DNA of 64,000 nt from Pseudomonas typographi (GTDB lineage: Bacteria; Pseudomonadota; Gammaproteobacteria; Pseudomonadales; Pseudomonadaceae), in assembly GCF_014694385.1 (NCBI RefSeq), contig NZ_JAAOCA010000013.1:94656-158655 (forward strand), read 5' to 3'. Both the position numbers and the translations under genes were made by a program. Shown here in pieces: positions 17,812-27,214 of the stretch (its first letter is position 1; each line of letters begins with the position of its first letter). The notes below the pieces were generated by a model. It ran no database searches. It had not been told where the DNA came from and saw nothing but the letters and a program-made list of their open reading frames with translations.

Positions 17812-19203
17812 TCATGCCTTTAGCTCTTGCATTACGCTGAGCACTGCTTTGTGCGACAGATCGACGATCTCGTCGATTTCTGCGGTGGTGGTGACTAGCG
17901 GCGGCGCGAAACCCAAGATGTCACCGTGGGGCATGGCGCGTGCGATCAGATTCAAGTCACGTGCCGCCTTCGATACACGAGCGCCTACTTTCAGTAGAGG
18001 ATTGAATCGGGTCTTGGTTGCGGGGGCGGCGACGAATTCGATGGCCGCCATCAGGCCGACGCCCCGGACTTCGCCAACGATCGGCAGGCCGGCGAAGGTT
18101 TCTTTCAGGCGTTGCTGGAAATAGCTGCCCACCCGCCGTGCGTTGCCCGGAATGTCTTCGCGCTCGACGATATCCAGCACTGCGTTTGCCGCCGCGACGC
18201 CCAGTGGATGGCCTGAGTAGGTGTAGCCATGAGAGAACGCGCCGACGCGATCCGCGCCATCTTCTAGCACCTTGTAAACTTTCTCACCAACGATCGCCGC
18301 AGATAGCGGCACGTACGCCGAGGTCAAGCCTTTGGCGACGGTGATCAGGTCCGGTTCTATGCCGTACAGGTCACAACCGAACATCGCGCCGGTACGGCCA
18401 AATCCCGTGATGACCTCGTCAGCGATCAGCAGGACGTCATACTTCCTCAGAATCGGTTGAATCGCTGCCCAATAGCCCGCCGGTGGTGGGGTGATGCCGC
18501 CCGTGCCGAGCACGGGTTCTGCGATGAACGCGCCGATGGTGTCCGGGTCTTCGCGCAGGATCAGCGCTTCGAGTTCTTCGGCGCGACGGGCAGAGAACTG
18601 CTCTTCGGTTTCGCCAGGTTGAGCGCCCCAGTAATGGTGTGGCACGCCAGCCTGCAGAATGCCGGACACTGGCAAATCCATGTAATCGTGGTAAAAGCTC
18701 ATGCCCGTCATGGAGCCGGCGATGACTGAGCAACCGTGATAACCGCGTTCACGGCTGATAATTTTTTTCTTCTTCGGCAAGCCGCGCAGGTTGTTGTAGT
18801 ACCAGACCAGTTTTGCCTGGGTCTCATTAGCATCCGAACCGGACATGCCATAGAACACCTTGCTCATTTTGCCCGGCGCCATGCGTACCAGTCGGTCGGA
18901 CAAGCGAGCCAGGTCCTCGGTGGTATGCGCTGCGTAGGAGTGGTAGTAGGCCAGTTTGTGCGCCTGGCGAGAAATCGCATCCGCCACTTCGGTACGGCCA
19001 TAACCCACGTTCATGCAATACAAACCGGCAAAGCCGTCGATGTATTCACGGCCGGTGGCATCAGTAATGCGGATGCCTTTGGCGGTTTCGATGATCGTCG
19101 GATCGCCGGCCTTGCCGCTGGCGAAATCCTTGAGCTGGGTGAACGGATGCAGTACCGATGCACGGTCCAGCGCTGAAATGTGATCCTGGGTTTGCTTATC
19201 CAT
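17812..19203 (-). CDS. Class III pyridoxal-phosphate aminotransferase
   Basis: 463 residues, family of omega-amino-acid/polyamine:pyruvate aminotransferases. The PLP lysine is K291 in VAKGLTS, the PLP-nitrogen aspartate is D262 in LLIADEVITGFGRTG, and YGMSGSDANETQAKLVWYYN is the phosphate-binding region typical of the SpuC/beta-alanine-pyruvate group. It moves an amino group from an omega-amino acid or diamine to pyruvate, giving a semialdehyde. It begins 17 bp after the semialdehyde dehydrogenase on the same strand, which would oxidize that product. The preferred donor is not known. Confidence 0.92.
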   Translation of the reverse strand: MDKQTQDHISALDRASVLHPFTQLKDFASGKAGDPTIIETAKGIRITDATGREYIDGFAGLYCMNVGYGRTEVADAISRQAHKLAYYHSYAAHTTEDLARLSDRLVRMAPGKMSKVFYGMSGSDANETQAKLVWYYNNLRGLPKKKKIISRERGYHGCSVIAGSMTGMSFYHDYMDLPVSGILQAGVPHHYWGAQPGETEEQFSARRAEELEALILREDPDTIGAFIAEPVLGTGGITPPPAGYWAAIQPILRKYDVLLIADEVITGFGRTGAMFGCDLYGIEPDLITVAKGLTSAYVPLSAAIVGEKVYKVLEDGADRVGAFSHGYTYSGHPLGVAAANAVLDIVEREDIPGNARRVGSYFQQRLKETFAGLPIVGEVRGVGLMAAIEFVAAPATKTRFNPLLKVGARVSKAARDLNLIARAMPHGDILGFAPPLVTTTAEIDEIVDLSHKAVLSVMQELKA

Positions 19204-19220
19204 GAGAGTTCTCCACTGGA

Positions 19221-20693
19221 TTAAAGGCTGCCGACGCAGACGTATTTAAGTTCCATGTATTCAGCCAGGCCGTGACGCGAACCTTCACGGCCCAGGCCTG
19301 ATTGTTTCCAGCCACCGAACGGGATCGGTGGGCCGGTGAATCTGGCGGTATTGAGGGCGACCATGCCGAATTCCAGACGGTCCGAGACCCGCGCGGCGCG
19401 GCGCAGGTCGTTGGTGTAAACGTAGGCGGCCAGCCCATATTCGGTACTGTTGGCCCGGCGCAAGACTTCTTCTTCGCTGTCGAAAGGCAGCAACGCGGCG
19501 ACCGGGCCGAAGGTTTCCTCGATGGCGATATCCATCTCGTCAGTCACGTCGGCGAGCACGGTTGGTGTTACGAACGAGGCGCCCAGCCCGCATTCCTCAC
19601 CGCCAACTGTCAGGCGGGCGCCGAGTGAGAGGGCGTTGCCAATCTGGTCGCGACACTTATTGGCCACCGACAGTCGCGTCATCGGGCCGATGTCAACGCC
19701 GTCCTCAAGACCATGACCCAACTTGAGTCTGGCAGTGGCCTCGCTGAAGGCCTGCACAAAAGGTGCGTATAAACCACGCTGGATGTAGATGCGGTTGGCG
19801 GCAAGACAATCCTGGCCGGAGGTCGCGAACTTGGCACCGATGCAGCCGACTACTGCTCCCTCCAGCGAGGCATCGTCGAAAACGATGAAAGGCGCGTGTC
19901 CACCCAGCTCCAGCGATACCTTTTTCAGGGTCTGCGCCGATTGCGCCAGGAGCTGGCGACCGATTTGGGTCGATCCGGTAAAGCTGAATGCTCGGACTTC
20001 AGGGCGCTGCATCAGCCGCGCTGACAGGATTTGCGCATCCCCGGTGATGACCTGGAACACACCCGCAGGCACGCCCGCCTGCTCTGCCAGTTTCGCCAGA
20101 GCCAGCGCCGATAGCGGCGTCTCCGACGCGGGCTTGATGATCATGCTGCAACCGGCAGCGAGTGCTGCGCCGGCCTTGCGCGTAATCATCGCCATCGGGA
20201 AGTTCCACGGCGTGATCGCTGCAGTGACGCCGATTGGCTGCATCTTTGTAGTGAGCTGGCTACCCGGCAAGTGACTGGGGATCGACTCACCGTAACTGCG
20301 CTCGCCGTCGGCGGCGAACCAGCCGAGAAAGCCGGCGCCGTATTCGATTTCGCCTAGGGATTCATTGAGCGGCTTGCCCTGTTCGGCGGTCATCAAAGTC
20401 GCCAGGTCAGCCGCATGTTCGCGGCACAGTGTCGCCCACCGCCGAAGAATTGCACCACGTTCTGCAGGTAACCGGTCGCGCCACAGAACAAAAGCCTGAG
20501 TCGCAGCATCGACAGCTTTGTCCATCCACTTCACGTCGCAATGGGCGACCTGGGCGATGACCATGCCCGTTGCCGGATCAACCACTGGTAGGCGTGATTC
20601 GCCCTCTATCCACTGTCCGTCAATGAAGGCGCGGGTTTCGAGAAGCTCGGGACAGCGCAGTCGCTCAAGCGCCGATAGGGCAAAGTGTTTCAT
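19221..20693 (-). CDS. NAD(P)-dependent succinate-semialdehyde-type dehydrogenase (GabD-like)
   Basis: 490 residues. General base E262 in SLELGGHAPFIVFDD and nucleophile C296 in FATSGQDCLAANRIY are in the sequence contexts of succinate-semialdehyde dehydrogenases; the opening RAFIDGQWIEGESRLPVVDPA is typical too. It would convert succinate (or a related) semialdehyde to the acid in the cytoplasm. It forms an operon with the aminotransferase at 17812-19203, a GABA-shunt-like pair. An Lrp gene lies just upstream on the same strand. Confidence 0.92.
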   Translation of the reverse strand: MKHFALSALERLRCPELLETRAFIDGQWIEGESRLPVVDPATGMVIAQVAHCDVKWMDKAVDAATQAFVLWRDRLPAERGAILRRWATLCREHAADLATLMTAEQGKPLNESLGEIEYGAGFLGWFAADGERSYGESIPSHLPGSQLTTKMQPIGVTAAITPWNFPMAMITRKAGAALAAGCSMIIKPASETPLSALALAKLAEQAGVPAGVFQVITGDAQILSARLMQRPEVRAFSFTGSTQIGRQLLAQSAQTLKKVSLELGGHAPFIVFDDASLEGAVVGCIGAKFATSGQDCLAANRIYIQRGLYAPFVQAFSEATARLKLGHGLEDGVDIGPMTRLSVANKCRDQIGNALSLGARLTVGGEECGLGASFVTPTVLADVTDEMDIAIEETFGPVAALLPFDSEEEVLRRANSTEYGLAAYVYTNDLRRAARVSDRLEFGMVALNTARFTGPPIPFGGWKQSGLGREGSRHGLAEYMELKYVCVGSL

Positions 20694-20864
20694 GTCTAAG
20701 TCTCATCGTCGAGTGGGCGGGCAATGGACTTATTTTAGGCAACAGCTGGTTACCTAATGCTGCGTAACAACAGCGATTGGCGCAGTAATGCTGAGTGCTT
20801 AGAAGATATTCGCAGTTTTTCTGCGTGTAGATGGATTCAGAGGATGTTTTCGGGCCTGGCCTTA

Positions 20865-21350
20865 TTATTTGACTTCGATGGCGCCCGGTATCGGAATGCT
20901 GAAACCTGCCTTTACCCGGTCCATCACCACCATCGTCTTGAAGCCCTTGATGTTGGGATTGTTATAGAAGAACTGCCGGGTGAATTGTTCGTACTCTTCC
21001 ATGTTGCGTGTGGTCACCACCAGGACGAAGTCGGCATCTCCGGTGACGTAATAGCCGCTCATGATTTCCGGTGTGGAGCGAATCGACTGTTTGAACGTGT
21101 CGATGATGTCCGCGCGCTCGCGTTCCAGCGAAACCAGCACCAGCATCATCACATCGCGGCCAATGGCCTTGGGCGATACCACTGCAATGTCCGCTTCGAT
21201 GATGCCTTGTGCGCGCAGACGCTTGAGTCTGCGTTGAATACCGGTGCTGGATAAGCCCACCAGCTCGCCAAGCTCTTCACTGGAGACCCGGTTGGAGCGC
21301 TGCAATTCACTAAGCAATCTTGCGTCGATTCTGTCCAGTTCCAAAGCCAA
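20865..21350 (-). CDS. Lrp/AsnC family transcriptional regulator
   Basis: 161 residues. The N-terminal helix-turn-helix reads LDRIDARLLSELQRSNRVSS then LGELVGLSSTGIQRRLKRLR; the C-terminal RAM domain includes DFVLVVTTRNMEEYEQFTRQ, where small amino acids bind. Lrp proteins sense amino acids. It stands between the aminotransferase/dehydrogenase pair and the divergent ABC importer at 21597, so it probably controls one or both. The 240-bp divergent gap to 21597 is the likely binding region. Confidence 0.93.
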   Translation of the reverse strand: MALELDRIDARLLSELQRSNRVSSEELGELVGLSSTGIQRRLKRLRAQGIIEADIAVVSPKAIGRDVMMLVLVSLERERADIIDTFKQSIRSTPEIMSGYYVTGDADFVLVVTTRNMEEYEQFTRQFFYNNPNIKGFKTMVVMDRVKAGFSIPIPGAIEVK

Positions 21351-21596
21351 GCCTCACCGTCGTATCCGTTTGGTAAAGGGGCAGCGATGCGCTTGCGTGA
21401 GCGCACACCACGACCGCCATCGCGGCATAGATTACCGCGACGCACCTTCATTCGCAGAATTGAAATGTCTGCCCGTTTTAAGGGCGTACATAACATTTTG
21501 TTATTCATGGCAAGAAATCCCGCATTTGACAGTATGATGGTCGCGTTCCAAATTGTTGGTCACATACAAGGTTTAATTCAGTAAAGGGCAATGGTA

Positions 21597-22376
21597 ATGA
21601 GCATTGATGTCAGTCCTCCCATTGTTCTGCGAGTCGATGCGTTGCATAAGCAGTTCGGTGATGTGGCCGTTCTTAAGGGCATTGATCTGAAGGTGCGTCA
21701 GGGCGAAGTGATCTCGCTGATCGGCTCCTCCGGTTCAGGTAAAAGTACATTTCTACGCTGTCTGAATCTGCTGGAAATGCCAACGTCGGGCGCCATTGAA
21801 GTCAATGGTCAAGGGCTGCATATCGATACTGCTAGCGATGGGACCGCGCGTTTGAGCAACCCGCGCCTGGTGGATACGTTCCGCCTGCAACTGGGCATGG
21901 TGTTTCAGAGCTTCAATCTCTGGCCACACCGCACGGTTCTGGAAAATGTCACCGAGGCGCTGATCTGGGTGAAAAAACTGCGTCGGGCCGACGCCGACGA
22001 CAGGGCCATGCAGGTCCTGACTCGGGTTGGCATGGCCAACAAGCGTGACGACTATCCCTTGGCACTGTCTGGTGGACAACAGCAGCGGGTAGCGATTGCG
22101 CGGGTACTGGCGATGCAGCCGGGGATCATGCTGTTCGATGAACCTACTTCAGCACTGGACCCGGAACTGGTTGGCGAGGTTCTGCGGGTTATCCGCCAAC
22201 TCGCTGAAGAGGGCAACACCATCTTGCTGGTGACCCATGAAATGCGTTTTGCTCGTGAAGTCTCAAGCCGGATCATTTTTCTGCATCAAGGGGTGATCGA
22301 GGATGACGGAACCCCTGAAGAGGTCTTCAATAACTCCAAATCCGAACGTGTCAGGGCATTCCTCTCACAACATTGA
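21597..22376 (+). CDS. Polar amino acid ABC transporter ATP-binding protein
   Basis: 259 residues. Walker [10 protein letters not shown] at about 43-51, signature [15 protein letters not shown], Walker [15 protein letters not shown] and [20 protein letters not shown] H-loop place it in the histidine/arginine/octopine-type importer ATPases (HisP/OccP). Two in-frame ATGs (21591, 21597); AAAGGG at 21583-21588 is 2 nt from the first and 8 nt from the second, so the second is chosen. First gene of a plus-strand run that continues with its binding protein and two permeases. Confidence 0.92.
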   Translation: MSIDVSPPIVLRVDALHKQFGDVAVLKGIDLKVRQGEVISLIGSSGSGKSTFLRCLNLLEMPTSGAIEVNGQGLHIDTASDGTARLSNPRLVDTFRLQLGMVFQSFNLWPHRTVLENVTEALIWVKKLRRADADDRAMQVLTRVGMANKRDDYPLALSGGQQQRVAIARVLAMQPGIMLFDEPTSALDPELVGEVLRVIRQLAEEGNTILLVTHEMRFAREVSSRIIFLHQGVIEDDGTPEEVFNNSKSERVRAFLSQH

Positions 22377-22417
22377 ACCGCTGCCACACCAGTGAAAATG
22401 ACTTTAGGGATTTCTCG

Positions 22418-23221
22418 ATGAAGAAGACTTTGCTCGCGTTCGTTTGTGGCACCGCTTTGATCGCAACTGCTGTCAACGCCGCCGAAGATACCTTGACGGT
22501 GGGTACCGAGGGTGATGCGCCGCCTTACAGCATGGCGGACGTCAATGGCGCTGTGACTGGCTACGATGCCGACATTGCCAACGCGGTGTGCAGTGAAATG
22601 AAAGTCAAATGCCGCTTCGTCGTTCAGTCGTTCAGCACGCTGATTCCGTCCTTGAACGCTGACCGTTTCGACGTGATCGTGTCGGGGCTGGGTATCACCG
22701 AAGCGCGCAAGAAACAGATAGATTACTCCATTCCTTACGGCGGCGTCCCTCAGTATTACGTGGTGGCCAAGGATTCGCCGATCGCCTCCGTGGGCTCCAT
22801 TGCCGAGATCGAGAAAATGCTCGATGGCAAGACCATCGGCGTGGTCAACGGCACCACTTACGCCAACTACGTGCAGAAGCACTTGCCCAACTCCGAGGTC
22901 AAGACCTACGACGCCACTACGCAAATGCTGGCGGATCTGGAAGCCGGTCGCATCGACTCCGCCTACAGCGACTCCCCGACTTGGACCGACTTCATCAAGA
23001 CCCCGGGCGGTGCACGCTTTACCCGAGTGAAAGTTGCCGTACGCCAGGCAGACGATCCGACCGTGCTTGGCTATGGCATGGGCATCGGGATCCGTAAGGG
23101 CAACACCGCATTGCAGAGCAAGGTCGATACCGCACTGTGCTCCCTGTCGAAGAAAGGCGAGCTGACGACCATCAGCAAGAAGTGGTTTGACGAAGACTAC
23201 GCCATCGCCTGCAAGCAATAA
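22418..23221 (+). CDS. Polar amino acid ABC transporter substrate-binding protein
   Basis: 267 residues; signal peptide MKKTLLAFVCGTALIATAV with cleavage near NAA/ED at residue 22. The mature part (LTVGTEGDAPPYSMADVNGA, later CRFVVQSFSTLIPSLNADRFD, and ARFTRVKV) is the lysine/arginine/ornithine/opine-binding type (SBP_bac_3). Two cysteine pairs are possible. The ATG at 22418 starts the signal peptide; a longer frame from 22373 does not. A strong hairpin follows the gene, typical where the binding protein must be made in excess of the permeases. Confidence 0.92.
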   Translation: MKKTLLAFVCGTALIATAVNAAEDTLTVGTEGDAPPYSMADVNGAVTGYDADIANAVCSEMKVKCRFVVQSFSTLIPSLNADRFDVIVSGLGITEARKKQIDYSIPYGGVPQYYVVAKDSPIASVGSIAEIEKMLDGKTIGVVNGTTYANYVQKHLPNSEVKTYDATTQMLADLEAGRIDSAYSDSPTWTDFIKTPGGARFTRVKVAVRQADDPTVLGYGMGIGIRKGNTALQSKVDTALCSLSKKGELTTISKKWFDEDYAIACKQ

Positions 23222-23223
23222 GA

Positions 23224-23269
23224 CGTTCGTGAATGCCCTCGTCTGCCTTTGAGGCGAGGGCTGCGAACG
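23224..23269 (+). promoter_or_regulatory. Intercistronic stem-loop after binding protein gene
   Basis: Nested arms: CGTTCG (23224-23229) with CGAACG (23264-23269) outside and GCCCTCG (23235-23241) with CGAGGGC (23255-23261) inside. No T-run follows, so it is more likely an RNA-stabilizing or partly attenuating hairpin between binding protein and permease genes than a full terminator. Confidence 0.5.
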
Positions 23270-23297
23270 CGCAGTGATGAATTGATGCAGGTGTGCA

Positions 23298-24011
23298 ATG
23301 ACTGACGTATGGCGGTTTTTATTCGAGCAGCGTTGGGCTCTTTCCTTGCTCAAGGGCAGCGCAGTGACGTTGGGGTTGGGCCTGCTGGGCATGTGTCTGG
23401 GACTGATCATCGCGTTGCCACTGGCGATCATTCGCTGGCGCAAAGTCCGCGTGGTAGGGCGTCTGGTCTTGGGCTATACGATGGTGGTGCGCAGCATTCC
23501 CGGGCTGTTGATCATCTATCTGATCTTCTTTGGCTCGGTACAAGCGGTGGACAGCATCGGCGAGTTTTTCGGCTTTCAGGCCGCCGTGCGCAGTGCTTAT
23601 CCGTTTCTGATGGGCATGCTGGCGATCGGTATCATTTCCAGTGCGTATTCGGTTGAAGTCTTGCGCGGTGCGCTGCAAACGATTCCAGAGGGGCTGATCG
23701 AAGCGTCCAAGTCGCTGGCCATGCCGCGCAGTGCAATTTACCTGCGCATTGTTCTCCCATTGATGCTGCGCAACGCGCTGCCGGGCCTCAACAACGTATG
23801 GCAGATGACCATCAAGGATACCTCGTTGGTGTCTGTGGTGGGCCTGGGCGAACTGATGCGCACGGCCGCGTTGGCGGCGGGCATATCGCGCAGTCCGCTG
23901 GTCTTCTACCTGATCGCCGGTGCTGTGTTTCTGCTGATCACCTGGGTCAGCCAACGGCTGTTCGCGGTTTGCGAGCGGCATCTCAATCGCGGCTTTCTGG
24001 AGGCACGCTGA
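23298..24011 (+). CDS. Polar amino acid ABC transporter permease (HisQ/OccQ-like)
   Basis: 237 residues, inner membrane. The first segment SAVTLGLGLLGMCLGLIIAL is the family start; the coupling motif EVLRGALQTIPEGLIEASKSLAM is intact. Its stop (TGA 24009-24011) overlaps the next permease start by one base, so the two are co-translated and form the heterodimer channel of the 21597-24715 importer. Confidence 0.92.
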   Translation: MTDVWRFLFEQRWALSLLKGSAVTLGLGLLGMCLGLIIALPLAIIRWRKVRVVGRLVLGYTMVVRSIPGLLIIYLIFFGSVQAVDSIGEFFGFQAAVRSAYPFLMGMLAIGIISSAYSVEVLRGALQTIPEGLIEASKSLAMPRSAIYLRIVLPLMLRNALPGLNNVWQMTIKDTSLVSVVGLGELMRTAALAAGISRSPLVFYLIAGAVFLLITWVSQRLFAVCERHLNRGFLEAR

Positions 24012-24715
24012 TGGACATGGAACTGGTGCAGCAAGCCATTCCTTTTCTGCTGAAGGGTGCTCAGGTCACATTGATCATTGGCTTGTTCGGGGTGTTGATC
24101 GGTTTGCCCCTGGGCATTTTCGTGGGCCTGGTGCGGTTGTCGCGTCACCGGCAAACGGCAGCGTGCTTCTCGGCGTTCAGCGCGTTTTTTCGCGGCACGC
24201 CCTTGCTGGTCCAACTGTTCATCATTTACTACGGGTTCGGCCAGTTGGGGTTCGTGCGCAATAACCCGCTGTTGTGGTGGGTAGTTGGCAGCAGCCTGCA
24301 CTGCGCAATTCTCGCCGTCGTGCTGAACACCATTGCCTACACCTCGGAAATCTTTCGTGGCGCGTTTCAGTCGATCCCCATAGGCATGGTAGAAGCGGCG
24401 CAGGCCTGCGGGATGTCGTGGTGGGTGGCATTGTTCCGGGTTCGCTTTCCGCTGGCGTTGCGCCAGGCATTGCCAGCGTACGGTAACGAAGTGGCCATTG
24501 TGATTAAGGAGTCGAGTCTGGCATCGACGATCACGGTTCTGGAAATCACTGGTTACGCCAAGCGCCTGATGAGTGAAACCTTCGCCATCATCGAGATATT
24601 CGTTATCGCCTCGGTGTTCTATCTGGTGATAAACCTGCTGGCGATGCTGCTGGTGCGTCAGGTGGAGAAGTACTTGTCGGGCGGTTTACGAACCGGTCGC
24701 AAAATTCATATCTGA
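24011..24715 (+). CDS. Polar amino acid ABC transporter permease (HisM/OccM-like)
   Basis: 234 residues. ATG 24011 overlaps the upstream TGA; an ATG at 24017 is also possible. The motif EIFRGAFQSIPIGMVEAAQACGM and the region FFRGTPLLVQLFIIYYGFGQ define the second permease of HisQM-type importers. With the preceding three genes it makes a complete amino acid or opine importer. Confidence 0.92.
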   Translation: MDMELVQQAIPFLLKGAQVTLIIGLFGVLIGLPLGIFVGLVRLSRHRQTAACFSAFSAFFRGTPLLVQLFIIYYGFGQLGFVRNNPLLWWVVGSSLHCAILAVVLNTIAYTSEIFRGAFQSIPIGMVEAAQACGMSWWVALFRVRFPLALRQALPAYGNEVAIVIKESSLASTITVLEITGYAKRLMSETFAIIEIFVIASVFYLVINLLAMLLVRQVEKYLSGGLRTGRKIHI

Positions 24716-24781
24716 TTCTCGCTTGCGCGGGATGTCATTGGTGCGCGCGACGCCTGTCGTGCTTTGCTCAAGGGTCGTTTC

Positions 24782-25882
24782 ATGAAACATATCATTGTCG
24801 TCGGCGCTGGCGCCGTCGGGCTTTCCTGCGCGCGGGCTGCGCTGAAGCGCGGTCATCGGGTCACTGTCCTGGAGCAAGGGTCGCTGCCCAATCCTCAGGC
24901 CGCCTCCTATGACCAGCACCGAATGATCCGCTACCAGTACGGTGACGCCGAAGGCTACACGCGGATGGTCGGCGAGGCGTTCGGTGCGTGGGAGCGACTG
25001 TGGCAAGACATAGATGCGCGCCATTGCGTGGCGACCGGCACCTTTGGTGTTTCTCTGGAGGCCAATGATGAGATCTTCCAAAGCGTTTCGACCTTCAAGC
25101 GCTTAGGCATCAGCCATGAGCTGATGGACAGCGCCAGCGCTGAGCGGCTTTGCCCGCAGCTCACGCTGCCGGAGGCTGCACAAGGCTTATATCAGGCAGA
25201 CGGCGGCGTGTTGTTCGCTGACCGCATCGTTGACAGCCTGCTTGCATGGGTCACGCGGCATGGCGCGCAGATGCGGCCGCACACTCGGGTCGCTCATGTC
25301 GATACCGGGGTGAGCCGCGTCACCCTGGCGGATGGCGAAGTTGTCGAAGGCGACGCTCTGGTGGTCGCTGCCGGTGCCTGGTTGCCGGGTTTGATGCCGC
25401 ACATTCCGGATCTGCCGACCTGGCGCCAGGCGGTGTGTTATGTCCAGGCCCCCGCAGAATTTCAGGCCGACTGGGCCAACGGACCCTGCCTGACCGACCT
25501 GGGTATAGGTGACAACTATGCACTGACGCCGGTAGACGGAACCGGCCTCAAGTTCGGTTCGGGCTTGCATCGCCGGGCCGGCGCACCCGATGCGGCGGGC
25601 TTCGTGGCAGAGCCGGAAGAAGGCTACGAAGTCATTAGTCATTTCGCCCCGTATCTGCGTAACGCCGCGGCCTACCGTCCGATCCGGATGGCGGTCGGCT
25701 ACTACGTCAAGGATGCGTCGGCCAAGTTTCGCGTACAGCACGATGGCAAGGCCGTGGTCATCACCAACTGCGACGGGCAGATGTTCAAGTTCTCGGCGTT
25801 GATGGGCGAACGCGTCATGGCCTCCATCGACGGCGAACTTGCAGCGTCCGAACTCACCCGCTGGGCAGCGGGCGAGCGCTGA
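24782..25882 (+). CDS. FAD-dependent amine oxidoreductase, sarcosine oxidase-like (DAO family)
   Basis: 366 residues. The N-terminal dinucleotide motif IIVVGAGAVGLSCARAALKR binds FAD; SYDQHRMIRYQYGD is in the place of the loop typical of monomeric sarcosine oxidase and N-methyltryptophan oxidase. The C-terminal region YYVKDASAKFRVQHD is less typical. It would oxidize a C-N bond of an amino acid to an imine, then a keto acid. AAGGG lies 7 nt before ATG 24782. It follows the importer and precedes a cupin and a hydroxyacid dehydrogenase in the same direction, so it likely acts on the imported compound. The substrate is unknown. Confidence 0.85.
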   Translation: MKHIIVVGAGAVGLSCARAALKRGHRVTVLEQGSLPNPQAASYDQHRMIRYQYGDAEGYTRMVGEAFGAWERLWQDIDARHCVATGTFGVSLEANDEIFQSVSTFKRLGISHELMDSASAERLCPQLTLPEAAQGLYQADGGVLFADRIVDSLLAWVTRHGAQMRPHTRVAHVDTGVSRVTLADGEVVEGDALVVAAGAWLPGLMPHIPDLPTWRQAVCYVQAPAEFQADWANGPCLTDLGIGDNYALTPVDGTGLKFGSGLHRRAGAPDAAGFVAEPEEGYEVISHFAPYLRNAAAYRPIRMAVGYYVKDASAKFRVQHDGKAVVITNCDGQMFKFSALMGERVMASIDGELAASELTRWAAGER

Positions 25883-25928
25883 TTTTTTTCCACAAACCCT
25901 TATTCGAATTCAACGTACAGGTACTTCT

Positions 25929-26282
25929 ATGAGCTTTCTCACGCACTTTGATTTTTCCAACCTGGGTGAAGGCCGCAAGGGCGAGCCTTTGCCGGAACGC
26001 CTGGTCGAGGGCGATCCGAAATTCACCACCTGGGACATCGAAAAAAGCGCCGATGGCCGGGTCAATGCCGGGGTTTGGGAAGTGACCCCAGGCGCCTACT
26101 GGTCGATTAAGGGTGAAAGCTGGGAATACTGCGCAATCCTCTCCGGCATTTCCGAGTTGGTGGAAGAAGGGCAGCCGGTCAAGCGTATTCAGGCCGGCGA
26201 CACCTTCATCATGCGCCCCGGTTTCAAGGGCATCTGGCGTGTCATCGAAACCACGCGCAAAGTCTGGGTCCAGCTGGATTGA
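25929..26282 (+). CDS. Cupin domain protein (DUF861/Cupin_3)
   Basis: 117 residues, one beta-barrel cupin: FTTWDIEKSADGRVNAGVWE, then ITPGAY-like VTPGAYWSIKGESWEYCAIL and GDTFIMRPGFKGIWRVIETT. This belongs to the Cupin_3 group that includes ureidoglycine aminohydrolase relatives. The classic two-histidine metal motif is not evident. In amine-catabolic clusters these small cupins often accompany FAD oxidases, but their role is unproven. It lies in line with genes on both sides and is probably co-transcribed. Confidence 0.8.
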   Translation: MSFLTHFDFSNLGEGRKGEPLPERLVEGDPKFTTWDIEKSADGRVNAGVWEVTPGAYWSIKGESWEYCAILSGISELVEEGQPVKRIQAGDTFIMRPGFKGIWRVIETTRKVWVQLD

Positions 26283-26287
26283 CCGGT

Positions 26288-27214
26288 ATGAGTTTCGTCT
26301 ACAAGGCTGAACCGGTGCGGGGTGAGGAGTGGCGGACGCTGTTCAAGGAGCGGGCGCCCGATCTGCCGTTTCATGTCTGGCCCGAGACCGGGCCGGCAGA
26401 GGATGTTCGTTATCTTGCAGTGTGGCAACCGCCAGCCCGGTTGATGGAACGCTTCCCCAATCTCGAGCTGTTGTTCTCGGTGGGGGCGGGCGTCGATCAA
26501 CTGGACTGGACAGGCATTCCGGCCCACGTCCCGGTGGTGAGAATGACCGAGCCGGGCATCGCACAGGGCATGGCCGAATACGTCACCCTGGCGGTTCTGG
26601 CGCTGCACCGTGACTGGCCGAACTATCTGCAGCAACAGCGCGCGGGCATCTGGCGGGAGTGGCGCAACGTACCCGCAGCGCAACGACGTATCGGCGTGCT
26701 CGGCCTGGGCATGTTGGGAAAACACGTCTTGCAGCAGCTGCGACCATTCGGCTTTCCATTGGCCGGTTGGAGCCGCTCAGGCGGCGCCATCGAGGGCGTG
26801 GAGGTATTCGCAGGCGAAAGCCAATTGCCAGAGTTTCTGGCGCGAACTGATATCCTGATTTGCCTGCTGCCGTTGACCGATCAGACACGTGGGTTGCTGA
26901 ACAGCCGCTTGTTCGGGCAACTGCCCAATGGCGCGGCGTTGATCAACGTAGGCCGTGGCGCGCACCTGATCAATGATGATTTGCTGGCGGCGCTGGACGC
27001 GGGGCAGTTGCGCGGCGCGGTGCTCGATGTCTGCGACCCCGAGCCCTTGTCTGCGGACCATCCATTCTGGAAAGACCCGAGGATCATCATCACCCCCCAC
27101 GTCGCCAGCATGACCCGCCCTGAAACCGCTGTCGAGCGGGTGCTTGAAGTGATCACCCAGCATCGGGCGGGCGTACCGTTGAAGGGAGCGATAGATCGAA
27201 ACAAGGGCTACTGA
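26288..27214 (+). CDS. D-isomer-specific 2-hydroxyacid dehydrogenase (glyoxylate/hydroxypyruvate reductase A-like)
   Basis: 308 residues. Rossmann motif [20 protein letters not shown], catalytic arginine in INVGRGAHL, glutamate in [13 protein letters not shown] and histidine in [13 protein letters not shown] are all present, as in GhrA. It would reduce a 2-keto acid such as glyoxylate with NADPH. The amine oxidase two genes upstream would create a keto acid, so this enzyme may dispose of it. The start ATG 26288 lies 5 bp after the cupin stop. Its 3' end overlaps the LysR gene at 27208 tail-to-tail by 7 bp. Confidence 0.88.
   Translation: MSFVYKAEPVRGEEWRTLFKERAPDLPFHVWPETGPAEDVRYLAVWQPPARLMERFPNLELLFSVGAGVDQLDWTGIPAHVPVVRMTEPGIAQGMAEYVTLAVLALHRDWPNYLQQQRAGIWREWRNVPAAQRRIGVLGLGMLGKHVLQQLRPFGFPLAGWSRSGGAIEGVEVFAGESQLPEFLARTDILICLLPLTDQTRGLLNSRLFGQLPNGAALINVGRGAHLINDDLLAALDAGQLRGAVLDVCDPEPLSADHPFWKDPRIIITPHVASMTRPETAVERVLEVITQHRAGVPLKGAIDRNKGY

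Noticed and set aside
22286..23443. Open minus-strand frame of 385 codons
   Set aside because: Antisense to the binding protein and permease genes, which have clear motifs.
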